A stretch of 43,179 nt of DNA from Amycolatopsis sp. CA-126428 (GCF_002904335.1 NZ_PPHF01000114.1:1-43179); one strand, 5' to 3'. Counted from the first letter of the stretch, positions 17,382 to 25,431 are shown. Translations and numbers: made by a program. The notes: generated by a model from the letters alone, not told the origin.

Positions 17382-17794
17382 CCGGCGATCGTGGTGTGGC
17401 AAAAGACCCCGGCCGGTCGCCGCGGCCGGGTCCGGACGACCGGGGGGCCGACGGTCTCCGAGGCCACCTGCGCGGGCCCCCGGGCCAAGGTGGGTTCCTC
17501 GGGCGAGCGGGGAGTCCGCCGCCTCGGGTGCCGATCACGGCGGCCGTCTGCCGCTCTACCGTGCCGCTCGCCGGTGGTCAAACCCTTACGACCGCGGCAG
17601 CTCCGTGGGCCCGGGGTACCCGTCGACGATGTCCTCGCCGCCCGCTCAGGTCCGGGTTCCGCGGTCCGCCGCCGACATCGTCCTCGACGGCGCGCCCCGC
17701 GCCTTGGCCGCCGAGGTGGAGGACCGTCACCGGCCGGCGCCGGCCACGATTGGTTCCCGGGTGCTCTGCTGACGATCGGAAACCGCCGTCAGGG

Positions 17795-17817
17795 GTTCGC
17801 TCGCCCTCAGGTGGGTA
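17795..17817 (+). promoter_or_regulatory. SigB-like promoter for cheB
   Basis: GTTC, 14-nt spacer, GGGTA (then C) on the plus strand, ending 22 nt before the ATG at 17840. The -10 overlaps a 6-bp-arm inverted repeat (GGTGGG-TACC-CCCACC, 17810-17825), which could be an operator or a 5' hairpin. Confidence 0.45.
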
Positions 17818-17839
17818 CCCCCACCACGAGGAGGCCCCC

Positions 17840-18820
17840 ATGACTGTCCGGCCGCGGGACATAGTCGTCGTCGGTGCTTCGGCCGGTGGTGTCGAAGCCT
17901 TGCGCGCCATGGCCGCCCAGCTGCCCGACGACCTGCCGGCCGCCGTTCTCGTCGCGCTGCACATGCCCGCCGGGGGCACGAGTGCCCTGCCCGCGATCCT
18001 CGACCGCGCGGGCCCCCTGCCGGCCCAAGTCGCGCGCCATGGCGAACCGCTGGAACACGGGCGCGTTTACGTCGCCCCACCGGACCATCACCTGCTGGTG
18101 TCCGACGGCGCTGTCGCCCTGTCGCACGGGCCCACCGAGAACGGTCACCGTCCCGCGATCAACGCCTTGTTCCGCTCGGCCGCGGTGGCGCGGGGTGCCG
18201 CGGTGACCGGTGTGCTGCTCAGCGGGATGCTGGACGACGGAGTGGCGGGACTGCAGGCGCTCGCCGGACAGGGTGCCCGCGTGGTGGTCCAGGATCCGCG
18301 GGACGCGTTGTACCCCGCCATGCCGGAGCATGCGCTGCAGGTGCTCAGCCCCGACCACGTGGTGGCGGCGGCCGGCATCGGCGAGGTGCTTGCCAAGGTC
18401 ACCCTTGAGCTGGTCGAGGCGGATTCCGGACCCGCGCCCGAGGCGTTGCGGTGGGAGAACGAGATCGCGAGCGCGCGACGCTTCGGAGAGGGAATGAGTG
18501 CTGTGGGCCGACCCTCCGAGTTCGCGTGCCCCGACTGTCACGGCGTGCTCGCCGACATCGACAACGGCCTCCGCTACCGCTGCCGCGTCGGGCACGCCTG
18601 GACCGCCGAAGCACTGGTCGCCGCCCAGGGCGACGCTGTCGAGCACGCTTTGTGGACCGGCATGCGCGCCCTCGAGGAGAAGGCTTCGCTGTGCCGTCGG
18701 CTGGCCGCGCTGGCCCGCGAACGCGGCAGCGACCAGATCGCCGAGCGGTACGACGTCCAGGCACGGGAGACGCTCGAGGCCGCCGACGTGCTCCGGCGCC
18801 AAGTGGTCGGTCGAGGCTGA
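17840..18820 (+). CDS. cheB: CheB-type methylesterase with C-terminal zinc ribbon
   Basis: A 326-residue CheB catalytic domain without a receiver domain. Catalytic residues are visible: Ser14 in VVGASAGG, His41 in VALHMPAGG, Asp133 in LSGMLDDGVAG. The substrate-binding GPTENGHRPAINALFRSAA segment is typical. Residues about 230-262 form a small zinc-ribbon-like module, CPDCHG then YRCRVGHAWTAEAL, followed by a helical tail. A good GAGGAGG ribosome site precedes the ATG. It would remove methyl or amide groups from glutamyl residues, but no methyl-accepting receptor, CheA or CheY is encoded here. It converges with the CheR-PAS gene (64-bp gap). A second CheB of the same design lies at 20952-21950. 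Confidence 0.92.
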   Translation: MTVRPRDIVVVGASAGGVEALRAMAAQLPDDLPAAVLVALHMPAGGTSALPAILDRAGPLPAQVARHGEPLEHGRVYVAPPDHHLLVSDGAVALSHGPTENGHRPAINALFRSAAVARGAAVTGVLLSGMLDDGVAGLQALAGQGARVVVQDPRDALYPAMPEHALQVLSPDHVVAAAGIGEVLAKVTLELVEADSGPAPEALRWENEIASARRFGEGMSAVGRPSEFACPDCHGVLADIDNGLRYRCRVGHAWTAEALVAAQGDAVEHALWTGMRALEEKASLCRRLAALARERGSDQIAERYDVQARETLEAADVLRRQVVGRG

Positions 18821-18884
18821 GGGCCCGGCCGACCGCGTGGCCGTCAGGGGCGGCCGCGAACCGGGGTCTGCCGCAGCGTTCGGC

Positions 18885-20738
18885 TTAGGGAGTCTGCCGC
18901 ACTTCCTCCATCAACAGGAGAGCACCCTGGCTCTGGCCGTTCGCCGCCAGCAGGGAGCTGCACACGAGCCGGACCGTCGCCGACCGGCCCCGGCGGTTGA
19001 CCGCGTTCAAGTTGAGCTCCGCGTGGAAGTCGGGCTCGGCCAGCGCGTCGCGGACGGTGGGTCGCAGCTCCGTCAGCGGGAGCCCGATGTCGAGGTTGAG
19101 CAGATGAGCGCCTTCGGCCTCCTCGCGCCGCACGCCCCACAGGTCCTCCGCCCCCCGGTTCCAGGCCTTGATCCGCATTTCGGCGTCGACCACGATGATC
19201 CCGGCCTGGATCGAGGTCAGGACGGACTCGAGGAAGTCGTTCAGCTCGTCGAGTTCCAGGCTGCGGTCGCGCAGCGCGTCGTTGATGGTCTGCAGCTCGT
19301 CATTGGTCGACTGCAGCTCTTCGTTCATCGTCTCGAGCTCTTCGTTCGTGGACTGGAGCTCTTCGTTGGTCGTCTCCAGCTCCTCGACCGTGGACTGGAG
19401 TTCCTCGTTCGTGGTTTCCAGTTCCTCGTTCGTTGACTGCAGCTCTTCGTAGGCCGATTCGAGCTGGCGGTTGCTGTGCTCCAGCTCGGTGAGCAGCTGC
19501 CGCGCCCAGCTGACGTCGTGGAACACCACCGAGACGCCGAGGAGGCTTTTGTCCCGGTCCACCAGCGGGTTGACGTGCACTTCGTACCACGCGACGTCGC
19601 CGGCCCGCCGCCATTCGACGTCCTTGATCCGGAGAGAGCGGCGTTCGAGCCGGGCCTGTTCGACGTACGGGCGCAACGCGACCGGCCGGTAAGAGACGTC
19701 GAGGTCCCACAGGCTGCGGCCGACGTCTCGGTCGGAGAGCCCGAAGGCGATCTCCGCCTGCTGGTTGACCAGGGCGACGATTTCATCGGCCGTCACGACC
19801 ACCTGGGCGACCGGGCTCGCCGAGAAGGCACTCTCCCGGAGCTCCTCGAGGCCGGACACGTCGATCGCCCGGCGGGTGGGCACGCCGGGCGTGACGAAGT
19901 GGCTGTAACCGGAGGGCGTCCCGGCGACCTTGCGGAACACCCGCCGCTTGAGGTCGAGGGGCTCGAAGATGCGTGTGTGGCTGAGCAGCATCTCGGCCTT
20001 GCCGAGGAAGAGAAGGCCCCGGGTGGCCAGCGCGAAGTGGAACCGTTCGAGGATCTTCGTCTGGGTCTCGGCGTTGAAGTACATCAACGTGTTGCGGCAG
20101 ACGAGCAGGTCGATCCGCGAGATCGGGGCGTCCTGCACCAGGTCGTTGCGGCCGAAGATGACCGAACGGCGCAGGTCCTTGCGGAAGCAGTACCGGCTGC
20201 CCTGCAGCTCGAAGTACTGCTCGAGCTTCGCTTCGGGCAGGCCCTCGACCTCCGCGGAGGTGTAGGCCGCGTGCCGAGCCTGCGTGAGGGCCTCTTCGTC
20301 GACGTCGGTGGCGTAGATCTTGACGCGCTGCCGGAACGCCTCCACGCCGATCGCGTCGGCGAAGGCGATCGCGAGGCTGTAGGCCTCCTGCCCCCCGGCG
20401 CAACCGGCGCTCCACACGCGGATGGGCTCCTCGGGGCTGCGTTCGGCGAGCAGTGCCGGGATGACGTGCTCGCGCAGGAACTCCCAGGCGTCGGGGTCGC
20501 GGAAGAAGCCCGTGACGTTGATCAGGATGGTGTTGAACAGGGCGGCGAACTCGTCCGCGTTGACCTGCAACTGGTCGATGTAGTCGACGTAGTTGTCGAC
20601 GCCGACCTGGTTCATCCGGCGCAGGACCCGCCGGCGCAGGCTGCTGCGCTTGTAACCGGTGAAGTCGAAGCCCCGCGACTCCTTCAGGTAGGCGAGCACC
20701 GACTCGAACTCGTCGTCTTCCAGAACGGGATCCGTCAC
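18885..20738 (-). CDS. cheR: CheR methyltransferase-PAS-coiled coil-PAS protein
   Basis: A 617-residue multidomain protein. Residues about 8-70 are the CheR N-terminal helical domain (SRGFDFTGYKRSSLRRRVLRRM), about 75-270 the SAM methyltransferase (VWSAGCAGGQEAYSLAI at 108-124; LLVCRNTLMYFN). A PAS domain follows (about 315-430), then a long heptad coiled coil of NEELQST/NEELETT repeats, and a second PAS domain with GIIVVDAEMRIKAWNRGAEDLWGV. This matches CheR-PAS proteins that occur fused to or beside CheB. GTG at 20738 was chosen because homology starts there; its GGAG is very close, and an upstream GTG at 20795 is possible. It probably methylates an unknown glutamyl target; the PAS domains may sense redox or ligand. 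Confidence 0.88.
   Translation of the reverse strand: MTDPVLEDDEFESVLAYLKESRGFDFTGYKRSSLRRRVLRRMNQVGVDNYVDYIDQLQVNADEFAALFNTILINVTGFFRDPDAWEFLREHVIPALLAERSPEEPIRVWSAGCAGGQEAYSLAIAFADAIGVEAFRQRVKIYATDVDEEALTQARHAAYTSAEVEGLPEAKLEQYFELQGSRYCFRKDLRRSVIFGRNDLVQDAPISRIDLLVCRNTLMYFNAETQTKILERFHFALATRGLLFLGKAEMLLSHTRIFEPLDLKRRVFRKVAGTPSGYSHFVTPGVPTRRAIDVSGLEELRESAFSASPVAQVVVTADEIVALVNQQAEIAFGLSDRDVGRSLWDLDVSYRPVALRPYVEQARLERRSLRIKDVEWRRAGDVAWYEVHVNPLVDRDKSLLGVSVVFHDVSWARQLLTELEHSNRQLESAYEELQSTNEELETTNEELQSTVEELETTNEELQSTNEELETMNEELQSTNDELQTINDALRDRSLELDELNDFLESVLTSIQAGIIVVDAEMRIKAWNRGAEDLWGVRREEAEGAHLLNLDIGLPLTELRPTVRDALAEPDFHAELNLNAVNRRGRSATVRLVCSSLLAANGQSQGALLLMEEVRQTP
19278..19455 (-). repeat. Imperfect 42-bp coding repeats (coiled coil)
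   Basis: Tandem 21/42-bp imperfect repeats inside the CheR-PAS gene. They encode alternating NEELQST and NEELETT heptads, eight or more in a row. They vary in synonymous positions, so they look old and selected as protein rather than recently expanded. Confidence 0.8.
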
Positions 20739-20749
20739 GCTCCGACACG

Positions 20750-20902
20750 CTACCCGCCGCCGCACCTCCCGGCGTGCCGGGGCAACACGGCCCACACGAC
20801 CTTTCCGCCGCCCCGTGACCGGCTGCCGCAGCCCGGGAGCCGCGCTGCCCGGGCGACCAGCCGGAGCCCGAGGCCGGTCGCGATCAGCTCGGCTCCGTCC
20901 AT
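20750..20902 (-). pseudogene. C-terminal remnant of an RsbW-like ATPase
   Basis: A 50-codon open frame (ATG 20902, TAG 20750) encodes TGLGLRLVARAARLPGCGSR and GGGKVVWAVL. This matches the G2 box and C-terminal strand of the ATPase domain of the 15134-15877 protein (EPGLGIKLVAQFARAWG...GGKVVWATL). The N box and G1 box are missing, so the piece cannot bind ATP. It lies between the second cheB and the cheR-PAS gene, with its stop 11 nt before the cheR start. This suggests that an anti-sigma gene was deleted here. It could still be translated as a leader that couples to cheR. Confidence 0.6.
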
Positions 20903-20951
20903 TACCCGGCGACCGAGCCGGCCCGGAACTCGGGGACGAGCTGCACGCCGG

Positions 20952-21950
20952 TCATCGCTCCGCCTCGGGACCGAGCGACAACACGAACTGGCGGAGAGTT
21001 CCGGCGGCGGAGGCACATTCTCGCGCGGTTTCGGTGTACCGGCGGACGGTGCCGGCATGCCCGCGGGCTTCGGCGTCCCGTTTCATCCGCTCGGCGATTT
21101 CCTCTTTTTCCTCGAGCGAGCGCAATGCCGTCCACAGGGCGCGTTCGAACTCGGTACCGCGCGCCGCGAGCAGGGCTTCGGCCGTCCAGGCGTGGCCGAC
21201 ACGACAGCGGTAGTGGGCCGGCTCGTCGCCGGCTTCGAGAAGGGTTCCGTGGCAGTCCGGGCAGGTGTAGCCCGATGCAGGCGCGTGCTCGGCCAGGGCG
21301 CTTCGCCGGACCCGGTCCCGCGCGATCCGGTCATCGAGCAGCAACGCCGGCGAGGGCGGCGCCACCGCGACCGGTTCCACCTGCTGTCGCACGAGCTGGT
21401 CGAGTGCCTTGCCGAGTACCTCGGCGGGGTAGACGTGCTCCGTCGGGACGCGCGCGAGGGCGCTTTCGGGCATGCCTGCGTAGAGCGCGTCCGCCGGATC
21501 CTGGACGACGGCGAGGCCACCGCGTTCGACGACCGTGCACAGGCCGCTGGTGCCGTCGTGCAGCGAGCCCGACAGCACCACGCCGATCACCCGCGGCCCG
21601 GCCGCGAGCGCGGCCGAGCGAAAGGTGGCGTTGACCGCCGGACGGTGCCCGTTCTCCGTGGGGCCGCGGGCCAAGGTCACCGCGCCGTCGTCGACCAGCA
21701 GGTGGTGGTCGGGTGGCGCCACCTGGATCACGCCAGGGACCAGCGGCGCACCGTCCGTGGCCGGCTCCGCGCGCAGCCGGCCCGCCCGGCTGAGGATCTG
21801 CGGCAGGGCAGTGGGAGCGGACGGAGCGAGGTGCAGCACCACGAGCACGGCGGCGGGGAAGTCGGCGGGCAGTTGCCGGACGACCACGCGCAGGGCTTCC
21901 ACCCCACCCGCGGAGGCGCCCATCACCACCAGATCCCGCTGGACAGCCAT
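20952..21950 (-). CDS. cheB: CheB-type methylesterase with C-terminal zinc ribbon (second copy)
   Basis: A 332-residue paralogue of the protein at 17840-18820. Active-site residues: Ser13 in VVMGASAGG, His40 in VVLHLAPSA, Asp in VVLSGSLHDGTSG. GPTENGHRPAVNATFRSAA is conserved. The C-terminal ribbon CPDCHG...YRCRVGHAWTAEALLAA is nearly identical to that of the first copy, followed by a helical tail with REC-free architecture. It starts at ATG 21950 and runs toward the ATPase remnant and the cheR-PAS gene, so those three are likely co-transcribed. Together with CheR it would set a methylation state on an unidentified target protein. Confidence 0.92.
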   Translation of the reverse strand: MAVQRDLVVMGASAGGVEALRVVVRQLPADFPAAVLVVLHLAPSAPTALPQILSRAGRLRAEPATDGAPLVPGVIQVAPPDHHLLVDDGAVTLARGPTENGHRPAVNATFRSAALAAGPRVIGVVLSGSLHDGTSGLCTVVERGGLAVVQDPADALYAGMPESALARVPTEHVYPAEVLGKALDQLVRQQVEPVAVAPPSPALLLDDRIARDRVRRSALAEHAPASGYTCPDCHGTLLEAGDEPAHYRCRVGHAWTAEALLAARGTEFERALWTALRSLEEKEEIAERMKRDAEARGHAGTVRRYTETARECASAAGTLRQFVLSLGPEAER

Positions 21951-22338
21951 GGCTCACCTCCGGGTGCCCTCTCCTAGAGTAGCCGCGTCGTCTCCGTTCG
22001 GGTAAGCGCCATGGCGGGCCCCGCACCGCGCCGCGGACCCGCACGCCGCCCGAGTCGATGACGGGCCGGTCGAGGGTGCCGGTCGCGCGGTGGTGCTGCA
22101 TTGCGGAGCCGAGAGGCCGAGGCGGAGCCGGCCGTTGCGGACGCTGCTGAACTGTTGCCGGTCCGTCTCCAGCTCTCCGGACGTGCCGGCCCACCACGAC
22201 GTGGTCGTAGTAGGCCACTGGCTTGCCGGCGCCTCGTCGCGCCGCACCGTCGTCCGGAGGAGCGGCTTTGTCCGTGTTCCCGGTGATGAGCGTCCCTCAC
22301 GGCGTCGGTGTGCATCCCGATCGATTCCGGGGGAAACC
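21951..22338. other. Divergent intergenic region (388 bp), no gene seen
   Basis: Between cheB and ectD. Overlapping open frames on both strands show no recognisable domains. A GGGTAA occurs at 22000-22005 on the plus strand without a matching GTTT. Promoters for both flanking genes must lie here but none was convincing. Confidence 0.5.
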
Positions 22339-23268
22339 ATGTCCGTCACGGCGACCGCGATCACCGACCGTTACCCGACCAGAACCGGGCAGCCCACCAC
22401 ACCGATCCCCAGAAGTCACCCCGTCGTCTGGCCCGGTGGTCCGCCGGGGCCCGCCACCGCGGCGGAGCTGGCCGGCTACGACCGGAACGGTTACCTGGTC
22501 GTGCCCGGGCTACTGGCCGCGATCGAGGTGGCGGCCCTGCGGGCGGAGCTCGCCCGGCTGGCGGGGGATCCCGGGTCGGCGTCGGATCCGCGGGTCGTGC
22601 GGGAGAAGCGGTCCGGGGCGGTCCGGTCGATCTTCCAGGTGCACCGGACCAGTCCGCTGATCCGGGAATTGGTCCTCGACCCGCGGGTGCTGGACCGCGC
22701 CCGGCAGATCCTCGGCTCGGACGTCTACGTCCACCAGAGCCGGATCGACCGCATGCCCGGTTTCGTGGGCAAGGGCTTCTCCTGGCACTCCGACTTCGAG
22801 ACTTGGCACGCCGAAGACGGCCTGCCGGCACCGCGGGCGGTCAGCATGTCACTGGCGTTGACCGAGAACCTGCCCTACAACGGCGGGCTGATGCTGATCC
22901 CGGGGTCGCACCGCACGTTCGTCCCGTGCGCCGGCGAAACCCCGGCCGAGCACTACCGGGCCTCGTTGCGGGAGCAGGAAATCGGCGTGCCGGCGCAGGC
23001 GGACATCACCCGCCTGGCCACGGCGCACGGGATCGACCAGTTCACCGGGGCCGCCGGGAGCGCGCTGTGGTTCGACGCCAACGTCCTGCACGGCTCGGGC
23101 GGCAACATCACCCCCTACCCGCGCTCGAACCTCTTCGTCGTGTTCAACAGCGTCGACAACCCGCCGGCCGCACCGTTTGCGGCGCCGGACCGGCGGCCGG
23201 CGTACGTGGCCGCGCGGGACGTCAGCCCGCTGCGCCGGACCGAGGAGGGCGATGGTGGAACGGAATGA
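22339..23268 (+). CDS. ectD: Ectoine hydroxylase
   Basis: A 309-residue Fe(II)/2-oxoglutarate dioxygenase of the PhyH family that converts ectoine to 5-hydroxyectoine. The diagnostic EctD block is present: FSWHSDFETWHAEDG with iron ligands His150 and Asp152, and His251 in NVLHGSGGNITPYPRSNLF, where Arg262 should hold 2-oxoglutarate. YNGGLMLIPGSHR and YVHQSRI are also typical. The length agrees with the family (about 295-310). ATG 22339 is preceded by GGGGGAAA. No ectABC genes lie in the window, so ectoine must be made elsewhere or imported. Its position inside a stress-regulator island suggests use in osmotic or heat stress. Confidence 0.93.
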   Translation: MSVTATAITDRYPTRTGQPTTPIPRSHPVVWPGGPPGPATAAELAGYDRNGYLVVPGLLAAIEVAALRAELARLAGDPGSASDPRVVREKRSGAVRSIFQVHRTSPLIRELVLDPRVLDRARQILGSDVYVHQSRIDRMPGFVGKGFSWHSDFETWHAEDGLPAPRAVSMSLALTENLPYNGGLMLIPGSHRTFVPCAGETPAEHYRASLREQEIGVPAQADITRLATAHGIDQFTGAAGSALWFDANVLHGSGGNITPYPRSNLFVVFNSVDNPPAAPFAAPDRRPAYVAARDVSPLRRTEEGDGGTE

Positions 23269-23353
23269 CCGCCTCTTCGGACCGCCGGGCCGGCCTTTCG
23301 ACGGCGAGGGCATGCCGGGCGAAGCACCAGCGGGCGATCGGGTGACCCCGTGG

Positions 23354-24538
23354 TCACCGGAGTTGCCCCGCCGTCACCCGGGCGTGGAGGTCCTGCAGGG
23401 CCGCGAGCACTTCGCGGTGGCGGTACCAGTGCAGCCAGGCGCCGGTCTCCCGGCAGAAATCGTGCACCCGCTCCCACTCCGGGCCGTCGAGGACAGGGCC
23501 GGGTGCCTCGTGCAGGGTGGTCAGCACGCCGGCACAGCCTGCGGTGTGGCCCTGGAGCGGGATGCTGCAGGCCGCGGCGAACCCCACGCCGAGCAGCACA
23601 TGCCGGGTGTCCGGCCGGCAGTACAGCGGGTCCCGCGCGATGTGGGCGCTGATCACGGCCGCGCCGCTGACCCGTGCGGCCGTGCACGTCGACTGCTCGC
23701 CATCGAGGTGGGCGAACGCCTTGGTGAACTCCGCGCCGAGCCCGCGGACCGCGGCCAAGCGCAGCCCGGCTCCGGTTTCGTGCGGCAACTGGGCGTACCC
23801 CGCCGCCGCGCCGGTGCGGTCCAGCGTCACTTGCAGCAGCAGCTCCAAGACGGTTGCCGGCGTTTTTCCGGAGCGGTCGACGGCGAAGCTCAACGACGGC
23901 GCCTGGCGCTGCAACGGGCCGATGAGCCAGGTGCGGTCGCGCGGACGAGGCAGTTCCACGAGTGCTTTCGCCAGGACGACCAGTTTGACGTTGTGGTTTC
24001 GGGAGGCGTACCGCAGCAGCCGGAACGCCTCGTCCATGTCGGCCAGCCGGTAGCGCTCCTGCAGAATGCCGAGGGCCCGCGCGATGACCGGCCGGGTGGC
24101 GAGCTTCGAGCGCAGGTCGGCGACTTCGTCCCGGAGCCGGTCCAGCTCGGCCGGTCCGTCCGGGGCGAGGCGCCGCAGGGCTTTCTCCGCCGCGCCCAGC
24201 GTCACGTAGGTGTCGATGACGTCCGTGGCCTGCGCGGCACGGAGGACCCGCAGCACGATGCCGGTGCCCGACACCACCCGCAAGCACCGGCCGCCGGCGG
24301 CGAGGGCGTCGGCCACGGCGTGCAGTTGCCGGACGCCGGACGCGGTGAGCAGCGTGACTCGGCTGAGGTCGACCACGGGGTCCGCGAGGTCGGCGGCCAG
24401 CTCCTGCACCCGGTCACCGAACCCGGGCCCGGCACTCAGGTCCAGTTCACCGGTGACGACGACGACCGGTCGCTCGCCGGCGGGGACGAGTTCCGCCGAC
24501 CACGGCGGATATCGCACGCCGCGCTCACCTGCGTCCAC
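23354..24538 (-). CDS. STAS-ANTAR-GAF stress regulator
   Basis: A 394-residue protein. Residues about 15-115 are a STAS domain (RPVVVVTGELDLSAGPGFGD, DLSRVTLLTASGVRQL); Ser is retained at the position of SpoIIAA Ser58. Residues about 130-195 are an ANTAR domain (ELDRLRDEVADLRSKLATRP, ALGILQERYRLADMDEAFRL, NVKLVVLAKALVE). The rest is a GAF domain (VLELLLQVTLDRTGAAAGYA to AWLHWYRH). GTG 24538 is chosen because GAGGAGG lies just upstream. A very good SigB-like promoter is 30 nt before it. The domain order differs from the STAS-GAF-ANTAR protein at 15959-17315. Likely a sensor that joins partner switching to RNA antitermination. Confidence 0.87.
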   Translation of the reverse strand: MDAGERGVRYPPWSAELVPAGERPVVVVTGELDLSAGPGFGDRVQELAADLADPVVDLSRVTLLTASGVRQLHAVADALAAGGRCLRVVSGTGIVLRVLRAAQATDVIDTYVTLGAAEKALRRLAPDGPAELDRLRDEVADLRSKLATRPVIARALGILQERYRLADMDEAFRLLRYASRNHNVKLVVLAKALVELPRPRDRTWLIGPLQRQAPSLSFAVDRSGKTPATVLELLLQVTLDRTGAAAGYAQLPHETGAGLRLAAVRGLGAEFTKAFAHLDGEQSTCTAARVSGAAVISAHIARDPLYCRPDTRHVLLGVGFAAACSIPLQGHTAGCAGVLTTLHEAPGPVLDGPEWERVHDFCRETGAWLHWYRHREVLAALQDLHARVTAGQLR

Positions 24539-25017
24539 GCGTGCCTCCTCACGCCGGGGCCGGACGCATACCCCGATTCGCGAGCGGCGAAACATCGACG
24601 GACCGAACCGGCCCCGAACCCCCGCTTGTGGAAGAACCGGGACGAAGGCGGCATCCGTGCGTCGAACACCTCGCCGCGCCGCGTCGAAGCCGTGGTCGCC
24701 GGCCGGCTGGCGGCGAAGAAGCGCCGGGAGGGCCACCTGGTCCACACCGCCGACGGCGGCATCGACAGTGAACGCGACCACCGGCCGCGTCCTGACCGGC
24801 CCGGTGAAAACGGTGGGGCGAGCGACAATATCAGCTCGACGGAGGTCACGCGTGACGCTCTGCCTTTCAAAGACCCCGGTCACGCCGGAGCCGTGTTGAC
24901 CCTTTCGTCGAGAGGTGCCCCCGCACCGGCCCTGTTCTCCCGCTTCCGCTCGCAGGTCGACCCCCCACAGACCTCCGCTGGGCGGAAGCGGGTCCACTTC
25001 GGTTCATCGCGCCGCCG
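24539..25017. other. Intergenic region (479 bp), no gene seen
   Basis: Contains the SigB-like promoter (24568-24593) for the STAS-ANTAR-GAF gene. Open frames here on both strands have no recognisable protein content. A weak 5-bp-arm hairpin (TCCGC/GCGGA) lies just downstream of the STAS gene near 24975. Confidence 0.55.
24568..24593 (-). promoter_or_regulatory. SigB-like promoter, full consensus
   Basis: GTTT, 16-nt spacer, GGGTAT on the minus strand. This is a complete match to the actinobacterial SigB/SigF consensus. The -10 ends 30 nt upstream of the GTG start of the STAS-ANTAR-GAF gene. Confidence 0.68.
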
Positions 25018-25431
25018 TCAGCCGGCGTCCCAGATGGTCTTCACCTGACTGACGAATTCGGCACGGCTGCCCGCGGCGATGGCCCCGACCCGAGTGCGGT
25101 AGCAGTCCAGGACCGCGTCGAAACGGGTGGCGTGCAGGAATTGCCGCACGGTGGGCCGGTCCCCGGTGACCACTCGCACGCGTGACATGCCGGCGCTTTC
25201 GTGCACGGCGAGGACCGCACGTGCCCCGGCGACGGACAGGAAGGCCAGGCCGGACAAGTCCAAGAGCAGAACCTCGGGCGGATACTCGGCGGTGAACAGC
25301 TGGGCGGCGGCTTGCTCCAGTTTGAGGGCCGTGCCCGCATCGAGTTCGCCGTAGAGCACGAGGACGGCGCCGCCGGAGTCCCGGTGCGAAAGCACCACCT
25401 CGAGACGCTCGGGCCGGGAAGACCCGGTCAC
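25018..25431 (-). CDS. STAS-domain protein (anti-sigma-factor antagonist-like)
   Basis: A 137-residue single STAS domain: GGAVLVLYGELDAGTALKLEQA, then VLLLDLSGLAFLSVAGARAVLAV and RVVTGDRPTVRQFLH. The SpoIIAA Ser58 position is Ala, so classical phosphorylation control is unlikely. GTG 25431 is preferred because AAGGAG lies 8 nt upstream; GTG 25440 would sit directly on that site. A consensus SigB-like promoter is 108 nt upstream. It may compete for a RsbW-like partner such as the product of 15134-15877. Confidence 0.85.
   Translation of the reverse strand: MTGSSRPERLEVVLSHRDSGGAVLVLYGELDAGTALKLEQAAAQLFTAEYPPEVLLLDLSGLAFLSVAGARAVLAVHESAGMSRVRVVTGDRPTVRQFLHATRFDAVLDCYRTRVGAIAAGSRAEFVSQVKTIWDAG

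Larger units (their letters stand above)
17316..17839. other. Divergent regulatory gap (524 bp), no gene seen
   Basis: No convincing coding sequence. Open frames here lack domain sense and start signals. The region holds two SigB-like promoter candidates, one for each flanking gene (17358-17381 minus, 17795-17817 plus), and an inverted repeat at 17810-17825 just before cheB. Confidence 0.6.

Noticed and set aside
17629..17772. Short plus-strand peptide upstream of cheB
   Set aside because: No ribosome-binding site or family; it ends well before the promoter candidate of cheB.
19278..19455. CRISPR-like array
   Set aside because: Repeats are in frame, contiguous without spacers and encode coiled-coil heptads.
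19476..21977. 833-codon plus-strand frame opposite cheR and cheB
   Set aside because: It spans two certain minus-strand genes in antisense and has no recognisable fold.
22000..22005. GGGTAA as a SigB -10 for ectD
   Set aside because: No GTTT-like -35 at 14-16 nt and more than 330 nt from the ectD start.
21331..22218. Minus-strand frame starting MAYYDHVVVG upstream of cheB
   Set aside because: Lies partly over cheB in another frame, no domain pattern, no support for its start.
24541..24771. Small plus-strand gene in the gap before the STAS gene
   Set aside because: Pro/Arg-rich translation, no ribosome site, overlaps the SigB-like promoter of the minus-strand gene.
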